A DNA stretch of 64,000 bases from Bacillus wiedmannii (GTDB lineage: Bacteria; Bacillota; Bacilli; Bacillales; Bacillaceae_G): the NCBI RefSeq assembly GCF_001583695.1, contig NZ_LOBC01000017.1, positions 519,561-583,560 of the forward strand, given 5' to 3'. The notes under the pieces are model-generated. The model was not told where the DNA came from, made no database searches, and worked only from the letters and a program-made list of their open reading frames with translations. Shown piece by piece: positions 1 to 6,792 of this stretch. The translations under genes and the position numbers were made by a program. Numbering within the stretch: the first letter of the stretch is position 1; each line of letters opens with the position of its first letter.

Positions 1-154
1 CGTTATTTTCATTCCCAAATGTAACAACCATTTCATCTTCTTTTAGTACTTTCATACTTAGTACTTCTGTATAAAACTCTAGTGATTTCTTTATATTTGA
101 TACATATAAATGAACAACATCAAGTGTTGTGTCGGGATGAAGTTGAAAACTCAT
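1..154 (-). CDS. VOC-family (glyoxalase/dioxygenase) protein, CatE-like, partial
   Basis: Only the first 51 codons lie in the window; the 3' end is beyond position 1. The start is ATG at 154, preceded by a GGGGGG Shine-Dalgarno. The visible N-terminus (SFQLHPDTTLDVVHLYVSN, then KSLEFYTEVLSMKVL) is the first beta-alpha-beta unit of the vicinal oxygen chelate fold, with a metal-ligand-like His in 'VVHLYV'. It lies 21 bases after a DoxX gene in the same direction. That arrangement resembles the B. subtilis catDE pair, in which CatE is a catechol 2,3-dioxygenase. The CatE assignment is inferred from context; any glyoxalase-like enzyme would fit the fragment. Confidence 0.7.
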   Translation of the reverse strand, partial: MSFQLHPDTTLDVVHLYVSNIKKSLEFYTEVLSMKVLKEDEMVVTFGNENN

Positions 155-175
155 CTTGTTAGCCCCCCGTTTAAT

Positions 176-580
176 TTAGTTCTTCTTTAACATTCTCTCT
201 TTTAAGAAATTATCTACAAAACCGTCTGCTTTCGCAACAAATAAGTACGCACCCATTGCTAACAATGCAAGTTCTAATTCGAAGCCAGGATTTTTTCCAT
301 CTCCTAATAAACCAGCTGACCATTTTACTTTTACAATTGCTCCAACCATTACAAGTGCAAATAATAATCCAATATATCTTACACCTAAACCTAGAATTAA
401 CAATATACCACCAACTACTTCCGCTGTTGCTACACCGTATGCAAGACCTCCTGGTAAACCAATGCTTGTAAACCACCCTGCAATATTGTCAATCCCCGAT
501 TGGAATTTTGTTAAACCGTGCATAAAGAATGTTACCCCTAACACGATACGAATAATTAAGTTACCGATATGTTGATTCAT
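176..580 (-). CDS. DoxX family membrane protein (CatD-like)
   Basis: This 134-residue protein has four hydrophobic segments (about residues 8-25, 45-65, 68-88 and 100-118) and the DoxX-type N-terminus 'RIVLGVTFFMHGLTKFQSG'. The family includes oxidoreductase-associated membrane proteins; B. subtilis CatD partners the dioxygenase CatE in resistance to catechol and thiol-reactive quinones. The start at 580 has an AAAGGAGAG ribosome site. It is first in a two-gene unit with the VOC-family gene and is transcribed away from the HTH-cupin regulator at 737. A membrane redox-protective role is likely; the substrate cannot be told from sequence. Confidence 0.8.
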   Translation of the reverse strand: MNQHIGNLIIRIVLGVTFFMHGLTKFQSGIDNIAGWFTSIGLPGGLAYGVATAEVVGGILLILGLGVRYIGLLFALVMVGAIVKVKWSAGLLGDGKNPGFELELALLAMGAYLFVAKADGFVDNFLKERMLKKN

Positions 581-603
581 TTCATTCTCTCCTTTATAGT
601 TTC

Positions 604-632
604 CTTATACAAAACTTTTATTTACAATACAA
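604..632 (-). promoter_or_regulatory. Promoter of doxX/catE-like unit with direct-repeat operator
   Basis: On the minus strand, TTGTAT (-35, 627-632) and TATAAG (-10, 604-609) are 17 bases apart. The octamer TACAAAAC occurs at 608-615 and again at 628-635, exactly 20 bases apart, overlapping both promoter boxes. That is two helical turns, as expected for a bound repressor dimer or tetramer. Which regulator binds is unknown; the divergent HTH-cupin gene is one candidate. Confidence 0.5.
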
Positions 633-736
633 AACATACACTAATTTTTTTTATTCGTCAATTCATTTTCACTGGGAAAAAATATATTTTTTTTGCTATG
701 ATACAAATAGTTGTTTACAAAAAGGAGCTTGATTTT

Positions 737-1282
737 ATGAATATTGGTTCTGCAATACGTGAAATTCGTCAACGTAGAGGCATAACAATTGCACAAATTT
801 GTGAGGGAACAGGTCTTTCTAAAGGATTTATGAGTCAGGTTGAAAATAATAAAACATCACCATCTATCTCAACTTTAGAAACAATCTCCAATTTTTTAAA
901 CGTTCCCCTTCCCTATTTATTATTAGAACAAAAAGATCGGCTGAAAGTTGTCAAAAAGGTAGAGCGTAAATACAGTGTATACGGAAAAGATGAACAAAGA
1001 ATTGAACATGTTGCAGAACAAGGTGGCCTTCGCCTAAATCTTGTGGAAATTCCTGCTGGGTTTCCGAAAGAAAATATACCAAATGCCCATGAAGGGGAAG
1101 AATGTCACCTTGTATTACGCGGAAAACTAGAAGTTCAACATGGAGAAGATATTGCAATTGTAGAAGAAGGTGATTCTTTCTCTTGGAATGCATGTGTTCC
1201 TCATATTGTTCGTAATATAGGAGAAGAAACTGCATTATTACTCATCTCTAGTCATGCAGAAAATCGAAAACGTGTTTATTAA
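737..1282 (+). CDS. XRE-type HTH transcriptional regulator with C-terminal cupin domain
   Basis: The 181-residue protein begins with an XRE helix-turn-helix (residues 1-60, 'IREIRQRRGITIAQICEGTG' then 'LSKGFMSQVENNKTSPSISTL') and ends in a cupin sensor domain (about 95-175, 'AHEGEECHLVLRGKLEVQHG'). Such HTH-cupin proteins usually sense small metabolites and control a neighbouring gene. The start is placed at ATG 737, eight or so bases after AAAGGAG (721-727); the frame is open further upstream but has no ribosome site there. It is divergent from the doxX/catE-like pair, 156 bases away, and may regulate it (inference). Confidence 0.85.
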   Translation: MNIGSAIREIRQRRGITIAQICEGTGLSKGFMSQVENNKTSPSISTLETISNFLNVPLPYLLLEQKDRLKVVKKVERKYSVYGKDEQRIEHVAEQGGLRLNLVEIPAGFPKENIPNAHEGEECHLVLRGKLEVQHGEDIAIVEEGDSFSWNACVPHIVRNIGEETALLLISSHAENRKRVY

Positions 1283-1290
1283 ATAAAAAA

Positions 1291-1312
1291 AGAAGCCTGT
1301 AAATCAGGCTTC
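1291..1312. terminator. Bidirectional intrinsic terminator
   Basis: AGAAGCCTG / CAGGCTTCT stem with a 4-base loop, A-tract before and T-tract after. It separates the convergent HTH-cupin and MaoC-like genes. Confidence 0.85.
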
Positions 1313-1316
1313 TTTT

Positions 1317-1694
1317 TTATCCCCTTATAACTCCATAACTTGTCCCAACTAGTACAGTCTTTTCATGTTGATTGCGATAAACTGACTCGATTGAAACCTT
1401 TTTATATCCTTCCATCTGTTCAATATTTGTTAAAGTTAATTCACAAGTGATCGTATCTCCTGTAAAAACCGGTCTAATAAACTCACTTACTAATTCTCTT
1501 GCTATGTAATGTAATTCTTCTCCTACTTTCGTTCCAATACTAGCAGTTAATAAACCATGAACCATTAAACGTCCATTTTCATCATATTCCATATGATGCC
1601 TACCTTTATCTCCTGTAATATTTGCAAATTCAAAAACCTCTTCCTCAGTAAATCTTCTTTCGTATTTAAATACATCCCCAACTTTTACATTCAT
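1317..1694 (-). CDS. MaoC-like hotdog-fold dehydratase
   Basis: The 125-residue protein has the MaoC/(R)-enoyl-CoA hydratase layout. The hydratase motif region reads 'FANITGDKGRHHMEYDENG' followed by 'LMVHGLLTASI' (about residues 24-54), corresponding to the family's G-D-x-x-P-x-H pattern. Here the usual NPxH is replaced by KGRHH, so the active site is somewhat divergent. A GGGGG ribosome site precedes ATG 1694. Family members hydrate or dehydrate acyl-CoA intermediates; no pathway partner is adjacent, so the substrate is unknown. Confidence 0.8.
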   Translation of the reverse strand: MNVKVGDVFKYERRFTEEEVFEFANITGDKGRHHMEYDENGRLMVHGLLTASIGTKVGEELHYIARELVSEFIRPVFTGDTITCELTLTNIEQMEGYKKVSIESVYRNQHEKTVLVGTSYGVIRG

Positions 1695-1803
1695 TTTTAT
1701 CCCCCGTTTAATAAACAGAATTTTCTTTTATTTTATCATAAAATGAGTCTCAGTTCAGTTTATATTATTAAAATAGCGATCCTTTTTCTACACTATCTTA
1801 CTT

Positions 1804-2262
1804 TTATCGGTGCCCATCTTTTTTTGCTACTTGATACCCGTAGTACGCACATGTTCCATTTCTCGATAACTCTCTCACCTCAAAACCACAACTTCTATAA
1901 AAATCAAAATTACTCGCAGATGTATGTGCAAACCAGTCTCCATGTGGCAACTTTTGCAAACAAAGAGCGACAAGTTTCTTACCTAATCCCTTCCCTCTAT
2001 ATTCACATTTCACAACTAAATTTACTATGTTCGCGATCATGATTCCATCAGAAATGACTCTAACCATCGCAATCATCTCTTCTTCATCCCAAATTGTGAA
2101 TGCCCATGTTGAATTTTCAAATGCTATCGTGAATTTTTCAATTTGCCAAGAAGGGATATTATCATTACTCCAACCAGCATCTTCGAATAAAGTTTTAATT
2201 GCATATGCTGGCACACCATTCGTTCCCTCACGAATAATAAGGCCATTATGATAAATATACAT
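1804..2262 (-). CDS. GNAT family N-acetyltransferase
   Basis: This 152-residue protein carries the GNAT acetyl-CoA-binding motif A 'LVVKCEYRGKGLGKKLVALC' (around residues 84-103), containing the R-G-x-G-L-G pyrophosphate loop, and motif B 'NFDFYRSCGFEVRE' (about 120-133), typical of single-domain acetyltransferases. The ribosome site is GGGGGG ahead of ATG 2262. The acetyl acceptor is unknown. It stands apart from neighbours as a probable single-gene unit, followed 56 bases upstream by another GNAT gene of a different subfamily. Confidence 0.85.
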   Translation of the reverse strand: MYIYHNGLIIREGTNGVPAYAIKTLFEDAGWSNDNIPSWQIEKFTIAFENSTWAFTIWDEEEMIAMVRVISDGIMIANIVNLVVKCEYRGKGLGKKLVALCLQKLPHGDWFAHTSASNFDFYRSCGFEVRELSRNGTCAYYGYQVAKKDGHR

Positions 2263-2318
2263 GTAATCCCCCCTTTATTTTTATATACCATTCTTCAAAA
2301 GATGCAATTTACCTTTTT

Positions 2319-2825
2319 TCATCCAACGCGTTTAATGGAATAAACAAGAACGTCCATCCCATGAAATGAAGTTGTTTTCTCATAACTAAGCCCTGTTTTT
2401 CTAGCAACAAAGATTGAAGCGGGATGATCCGGATTAATAAGAGAAATTAATTTATTCATTCGTAACGCTTGGAAACCATAGTCTCGAAATGCCGCCGCTG
2501 CTTCTTTCGCATACCCTTTTCCCCAATACTGAGGTAATAACCAATAACCAATTTCAATTTCTTCTTTTCCATCTATCTGCTGCTTTACTAACCCTGCATG
2601 ACCAATTCGTATTCCCGTTTCCTTTTCAATCAATACAAATAAACCGAGACCGTTTTTATAGCTAGGAATCACCCACTCCTCCAAACTGTTTTTACATTGC
2701 ATATATGTTTTTAACGTCCCATTTCCAATATAGCGCATTACCTTCTCATTTCCCCATAGTGAAGCGTAGAACTGTAAATCATCCATTGTATATTTGCGAA
2801 TTTGTAAACGATCTGTATGAAACAT
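2319..2825 (-). CDS. GNAT acetyltransferase, RimJ/RimL type
   Basis: The 168-residue protein starts 'MFHTDRLQIRKYTMDDLQFY', the N-terminal pattern of RimJ/RimL-like acetyltransferases, and has the acetyl-CoA loop 'LLPQYWGKGYAKEAAAAF' near residues 95-112. ATG 2825 is preferred over the GTG six codons upstream because GGAAGGAG lies the right distance before ATG. The members acetylate protein N-termini, amino acids or antibiotics; the substrate here is unknown. Confidence 0.83.
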   Translation of the reverse strand: MFHTDRLQIRKYTMDDLQFYASLWGNEKVMRYIGNGTLKTYMQCKNSLEEWVIPSYKNGLGLFVLIEKETGIRIGHAGLVKQQIDGKEEIEIGYWLLPQYWGKGYAKEAAAAFRDYGFQALRMNKLISLINPDHPASIFVARKTGLSYEKTTSFHGMDVLVYSIKRVG

Positions 2826-2939
2826 ATCTGCACTCCTTCCCACGAATTTGTACTTAACTACACGATCATGTTTTGTATATATACTAAATGTTACTATCTA
2901 TTATAAATGAACCAAGGGGAAAATACAGAATATTCAATC

Positions 2940-3115
2940 CTGAAAGAATCTAAAAAAGACAGTAGACAAATATTGTCTACTGCATCCATATCATAACTAG
3001 CATAAAGAAAACTACAATTGAGGGGGGTGTAGGATTTTCAAATATACTAGATACTTATCCCGTTCTAACGGGCGGTAAACTTTTCAATTATATGAAAGTG
3101 AAAAGTTTACCGCAC
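2940..3115. repeat. Palindrome-rich intergenic element, possible dispersed repeat
   Basis: The 309-base gap 2826-3134 carries no gene. It holds three inverted repeats: CAGTAGACAA/TTGTCTACTG (2960-2982), CCCGTT/AACGGG (3059-3072) and a 14-base perfect stem GCGGTAAACTTTTC/GAAAAGTTTACCGC (3072-3085 with 3100-3113). None ends in a clean T-tract on the coding strand, so they are not simply terminators. The density of stems suggests one of the short dispersed repeats known in B. cereus-group genomes, but which one cannot be said without a genome search. Confidence 0.4.
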
Positions 3116-3134
3116 ATAAGAACCTTTGCGGTCA

Positions 3135-3530
3135 TTAAGAGAGCACCGTTAAGTACTCAAATACACGCTGTGCTTTTTCCCCGCCCATTCGTGCATGTTG
3201 AAGAAGGGAAATACCATGTGGACCAGATGCACGTAATGCTTCTGGTTGTGCTACTAAAATAGCTTGTACAACTTCTAATTCTCCAAGCATCGCGGCCGCG
3301 AAAATGTCCATTCGAGCACCCTTTTCTAGTAAATAGAGAGCAATATCTTTACGACCTACATGTGCCGCTGCTCCTAACGCACTTTCCCAATCTGATCCGC
3401 CCCAATTGTAAGAGGCATGAAGTAAGCTTGGCGATTCAGCCAACAGTTCTTGTACTTTTTCTAAATCTCCGTGAGCTGCCATAACAAATTCTCTTACTAA
3501 CTCAGTGGTAATACATTCTTCTGTTCGCAT
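3135..3530 (-). CDS. Ankyrin-repeat protein
   Basis: The 131-residue protein is made of about three ankyrin-like units: 'VMAAHGDLEKVQELLAESP' (16-34), 'LGAAAHVGRKDIALYLLEKGA' (52-72) and 'AAAMLGELEVVQAILVAQP' (78-96). No signal peptide or membrane segment is present, so a cytoplasmic binding protein is expected. It has its own strong AAGGAGGAG ribosome site but overlaps the 3' end of the siderophore ATPase gene by 34 bases in a different frame. It is therefore almost certainly co-transcribed with the iron-uptake operon and translationally coupled to it. Its partner is unknown. Confidence 0.8.
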   Translation of the reverse strand: MRTEECITTELVREFVMAAHGDLEKVQELLAESPSLLHASYNWGGSDWESALGAAAHVGRKDIALYLLEKGARMDIFAAAMLGELEVVQAILVAQPEALRASGPHGISLLQHARMGGEKAQRVFEYLTVLS

Positions 3531-4315
3531 CTTGCTCCTCCTTTTTTAGAAATTCGTTTTGGTGTGAAAAATGGCTTGTCACTTCCTTGAAAAATATCTA
3601 CCTCTATGCCGAACACACGTTGAAACATTTCATGACATAACACTTCTTCTGGTATACCGTCATACTGAAGCTGCCCTCGCTTTAATACGAGTAAACGATC
3701 ACTATATTGAGCCGCTTGGTTAATATCATGTAAAACCATTACAATTGTCATGCCAAACTCCTCGTTTAATCGTTTCACAAGTTCCATTACTTCCAACTGA
3801 TGAACGATATCTAAAAAGGTTGTTGGCTCATCTAATAATAAGACATTTGTACGTTGTGCTAGCGTCATTGCAATCCAGGCACGTTGTCTTTCTCCTCCTG
3901 ATAAAGATTGTAAAAGACGATATTCATACCCTTCAAGATTTGTAACAGACAATGCCCAATCAACAATTTCTTCATCGTCTTTATTTAAGCCACCTCTCCA
4001 TGATTTATGAGGTCCCCTTCCAAATTCGATTAATTCTTTCACTGTTAAATCTAATTGATGATCATGCATTTGTGGTAACATCGCTAATTGCTTCGCTACA
4101 TCGGTACTTTTCATCGTATGAATACTTTTTCCATCTAAAATGATATCCCCTTCGCTTTGTTTAAGTAGTCTTGCCATTAAACGAAGCAAAGTAGATTTCC
4201 CTGATCCATTCGGTCCAATTAAACTAACGACCTCTCCAGCTTTAATATGTACATTCATATTTTGCATTTGAAATCTTTCAGAATGTGCGTAAAACACTTT
4301 ATTAACGGAAATCAC
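3497..4315 (-). CDS. Iron-siderophore ABC transporter, ATP-binding protein (FecE/FhuC family)
   Basis: This 272-residue ATPase has Walker A 'GPNGSGKST' (34-42), signature 'LSGGERQ' (138-144) and Walker B 'LLLDEP' (159-164). The downstream 'FLDIVHQLEVMELV' is typical of FecE/FhuC. The start is GTG at 4315, overlapping the permease gene by 14 bases with GGAGGAAG as ribosome site. It energises import through the adjacent permease. The C-terminal tail after about residue 255 (KKGGARCEQKN) is unusual and is encoded where the next gene overlaps. Confidence 0.93.
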   Translation of the reverse strand: MISVNKVFYAHSERFQMQNMNVHIKAGEVVSLIGPNGSGKSTLLRLMARLLKQSEGDIILDGKSIHTMKSTDVAKQLAMLPQMHDHQLDLTVKELIEFGRGPHKSWRGGLNKDDEEIVDWALSVTNLEGYEYRLLQSLSGGERQRAWIAMTLAQRTNVLLLDEPTTFLDIVHQLEVMELVKRLNEEFGMTIVMVLHDINQAAQYSDRLLVLKRGQLQYDGIPEEVLCHEMFQRVFGIEVDIFQGSDKPFFTPKRISKKGGARCEQKNVLPLS

Positions 4316-5339
4316 GTTGTCTTCCTCCTCTATGAATTAAATATAAGAAGAACGGACCGCCTAAGAAGGATAATAAAATACCTACAGGCAATTCAATTGG
4401 ATCGAACCAACTTCGAGCTATCGCATCCGCGAAAACAAGTAATATCCCTCCGCCAAGGCATGATAATGGCAGTAAATATTTATAGTCATTTCCAACTAAT
4501 AAACGTAACATATGTGGTACGACAAGACCGACAAATCCAATAAGACCAGAAACACTAACCGCAATTCCAGCTAATAATGTGCTTACTACTATTAAATAAA
4601 ACCGGCTTCTCTCCACGTTATGACCTAATAATTTCGCCATTTCATCTCCAAGCATTAATACTCGAATATGCTTTATACCAAAGAAGGCTAATATAATAGC
4701 GAATATTGCATAATAAATAATCATGTTTAAATGTGCCCAACTTACACCACCAATGCCACCTGCTAACCAAGGTAACACCGATTGTACTTTGTCACTATGT
4801 AATAACATTAACGCTGACGTCGCTGCACCAATTAATGCATTGATTGATACACCTACTAAGACAATCCTTGAAGGCGGCGCCCCTTTTTGCCATGATAAAG
4901 CATAAATGACCATCGCCGTTATGAAAGCTCCTATAAACGCCCCGAGCGGTAAAAATGCCATATGCTGAGGGAATAAAATCATAATTACAATTGCTACAAG
5001 GCCTGCTCCAGATGAAACCCCGATAATACCAGGGTCTGCAAGAGGATTTCTCATAACCCCTTGCAGAAGTGCACCAGATGCTGCTAAACATGTTCCTACT
5101 ATAAATCCAACGAGCACTCTCGGTATACGAAGGTCCCATACAATTCGATGAACCGTCGAACCTTCATCTTGTATCCCTGTTAGAATATCTCGTAAAGAAA
5201 AGGATAGGCTTCCTGCGAAAAGACCGTAAAAAAGACCTAAAATCGCTAATACAACTAAAGTAACTGCTATGATCCACCTTTTTTTCGCAAAAGGATGTTC
5301 CCTTTCCCTTACTACTTCACTACTTTCCATACGTATCAT
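4302..5339 (-). CDS. Iron-siderophore ABC transporter permease (FecCD family)
   Basis: The 345-residue integral membrane protein shows the FecCD pattern: an early TM segment near 28-48, 'LRIPRVLVGFIVGTCLAASGALLQGVMRNPLADP' around 70-103 (including the conserved NPLA-P-LG-like element), and 'GLIGFVGLVVPHMLRLLVG' near 265-283, the EAA-like loop contacting the ATPase. Only one permease gene is present, so a homodimer is likely. ATG 5339 overlaps the stop of the upstream receptor gene (ATGA), indicating tight coupling. Confidence 0.93.
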   Translation of the reverse strand: MIRMESSEVVREREHPFAKKRWIIAVTLVVLAILGLFYGLFAGSLSFSLRDILTGIQDEGSTVHRIVWDLRIPRVLVGFIVGTCLAASGALLQGVMRNPLADPGIIGVSSGAGLVAIVIMILFPQHMAFLPLGAFIGAFITAMVIYALSWQKGAPPSRIVLVGVSINALIGAATSALMLLHSDKVQSVLPWLAGGIGGVSWAHLNMIIYYAIFAIILAFFGIKHIRVLMLGDEMAKLLGHNVERSRFYLIVVSTLLAGIAVSVSGLIGFVGLVVPHMLRLLVGNDYKYLLPLSCLGGGILLVFADAIARSWFDPIELPVGILLSFLGGPFFLYLIHRGGRQRDFR

Positions 5340-6283
5340 TTCCTTACATCTTGTATACTTTTATACATAAAGTCCATTGCTTCTGTAACTTTTGTTCCAG
5401 GATTTGATCCAAATAAGTCTGGTGGCAAAATAACTACACGATTTTGTTTTACTGCATCTAAATTTTTCCACGCTGCATTTTTCATCATTTCGCCTTCAAA
5501 TGCTTTTTTAACGCTATTTGGATCTCCATGTGTAATTAAATAAATCACATCTGGATTTGCCTCAATAATACGTTCTACACTTAGCTGCGCATATTGCGGA
5601 TATTCCTTCATTTCCGGAAAATCAGCTGCAATATTTTTCCCGCCTGTTTTTTCTAAAATATCGCCTGATAAAGATGTTGGTAATGCTGCTAAATAAGTAC
5701 CTGGTGCTCCGTATACTAACAGTGCTTTCACATCACTCTTTTTCTCATATGTCTTTATTTGATCATTAATTTTTTGATTAAGTTCTTTTGCTTTATCTTC
5801 TTTCTTCATTATCGTTCCATATAGTTCAATATTCTTTTGAATATCTTGTACAGAATTCGCAGAAGAAATCATTACTTTCGTTCCTTGTCCTTCAACCGTT
5901 GGAACATTCTTTTGAAACCCATTGTTAGCAATAAGTACATCCGGTTTTAAACTAGCAATTTGCTCAAAATTCGGTTGATGTGCATTCCCGATTACTTGTA
6001 CTTTCTTTAAATCCTCTGGAAGAGTTATTTTTGCATCCGGACGACCTACTATTTTTCCGCCTAAAGCATGAATAATATTCATGTCTCCCATACTTAATGT
6101 TGCAAAACTCTCTGGCACTTTATCGAATGTTACCTTTCTTCCTGACAGGTCGGTAACTTCGATTTTCTCTTTTCCTTTTTCTGTTTTTGTTGCAGATGCT
6201 TTTTCGTCTCCCTTTGCATTGCAACCTATTAACAAGAAAAAAATAGATAAAATCGCTGTGAATAGCGTAATAGATTTTTTCAT
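5336..6283 (-). CDS. Iron-siderophore ABC transporter, substrate-binding lipoprotein
   Basis: This 315-residue receptor has a lipoprotein signal peptide with lipobox 'LLIGC' (Cys at 21) and the helical-backbone type III binding-protein pattern: 'VTDLSGRKVTFDKVPESFATL' near 43-63, then 'LKPDVLIANN' near 112 and 'IEANPDVIYLITHGD' near 241. It is first in the receptor-permease-ATPase operon and is preceded by two Fur-box-like sequences, so it is expected to be made under iron starvation. The ligand (siderophore, citrate or haem) cannot be determined from sequence alone. Confidence 0.92.
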   Translation of the reverse strand: MKKSITLFTAILSIFFLLIGCNAKGDEKASATKTEKGKEKIEVTDLSGRKVTFDKVPESFATLSMGDMNIIHALGGKIVGRPDAKITLPEDLKKVQVIGNAHQPNFEQIASLKPDVLIANNGFQKNVPTVEGQGTKVMISSANSVQDIQKNIELYGTIMKKEDKAKELNQKINDQIKTYEKKSDVKALLVYGAPGTYLAALPTSLSGDILEKTGGKNIAADFPEMKEYPQYAQLSVERIIEANPDVIYLITHGDPNSVKKAFEGEMMKNAAWKNLDAVKQNRVVILPPDLFGSNPGTKVTEAMDFMYKSIQDVRK

Positions 6284-6298
6284 TCTTTCACCTCTAAC

Positions 6299-6350
6299 TG
6301 ATAATGATAATCATTAACTACTATTCTACTTTAATTGATAAGGATTATCA
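6299..6350. promoter_or_regulatory. Two Fur-box-like operators upstream of the siderophore operon
   Basis: 6336-6350 reads TGATAAGGATTATCA, a 7-1-7 Fur palindrome with one deviation in the consensus TGATAATNATTATCA. 6299-6318 (TGATAATGATAATCATTAAC) is a second Fur-type sequence made of overlapping GATAAT hexamers. Both lie just upstream of the receptor start at 6283, consistent with iron-Fur repression. Confidence 0.85.
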
Positions 6351-6390
6351 TTGTCAATATAAACCGCATACATTTTTTTCAAAAACAAAA

Positions 6391-6425
6391 AGCACTACAA
6401 AAAGATTCGTTCTTTTCGTAGTGCT
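6391..6425. terminator. Intrinsic terminator downstream of yrhC
   Basis: AGCACTAC...GTAGTGCT arms extended by AAAAAGA/TCTTTTC form a stem of about 15 pairs with a 5-base loop. On the minus strand it follows yrhC by 14 bases. Confidence 0.75.
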
Positions 6426-6438
6426 CTATTTCATAATA

Positions 6439-6666
6439 TTACTCACATTCATTTCCCTCTAACTGATCTCGCATCACTTTCACACGCTGAAAGAAAAAGA
6501 ATGATAAACTTAAAAATATAATGGTGCTCCCCATCATAACAAAAGATTGTATTGTTTCTTTTGCTCCATTCGGAATCAATAAGCCAACCATTAACAATGT
6601 ACTTACAGCGAGAAGGATTTGTCCGAACCGAGTATAATCTTCTATTTTTCCTTGTAATTCTTTCAT
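6439..6666 (-). CDS. yrhC: YrhC-like small membrane protein
   Basis: The 75-residue protein has two hydrophobic segments (about 15-33 and 42-60) and a charged C-terminus. It fits the YrhC family. In B. subtilis yrhC is the last gene of the yrrT-mtnN-mccA-mccB-yrhC operon; here adhE lies between it and mccB, which supports the identity and shows an insertion in the operon. The ribosome site GAGGAG precedes ATG 6666. Function is unknown; it is probably transcribed with or just after adhE. Confidence 0.72.
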   Translation of the reverse strand: MKELQGKIEDYTRFGQILLAVSTLLMVGLLIPNGAKETIQSFVMMGSTIIFLSLSFFFFQRVKVMRDQLEGNECE

Positions 6667-6792
6667 TAAATTCTCACTCCTCTATTTCACTGTATCATAT
6701 TCTATTAAACTTAAAGACCAGTAAATACAGCCATTCTGGGAGATGTTTTCCAAATGAAAAAGAGCCGCTTTATTGCGACTCTTTCATAACCA

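Noticed and set aside
569-736. N-terminal extension of the HTH-cupin protein
   Set aside because: The 56 extra codons are AT-rich, lack a ribosome site and overlap the divergent promoter; AAAGGAG supports ATG 737.
2843-3134. A short gene in the 309-base gap
   Set aside because: No frame with a ribosome site was found; the sequence is dominated by palindromes.
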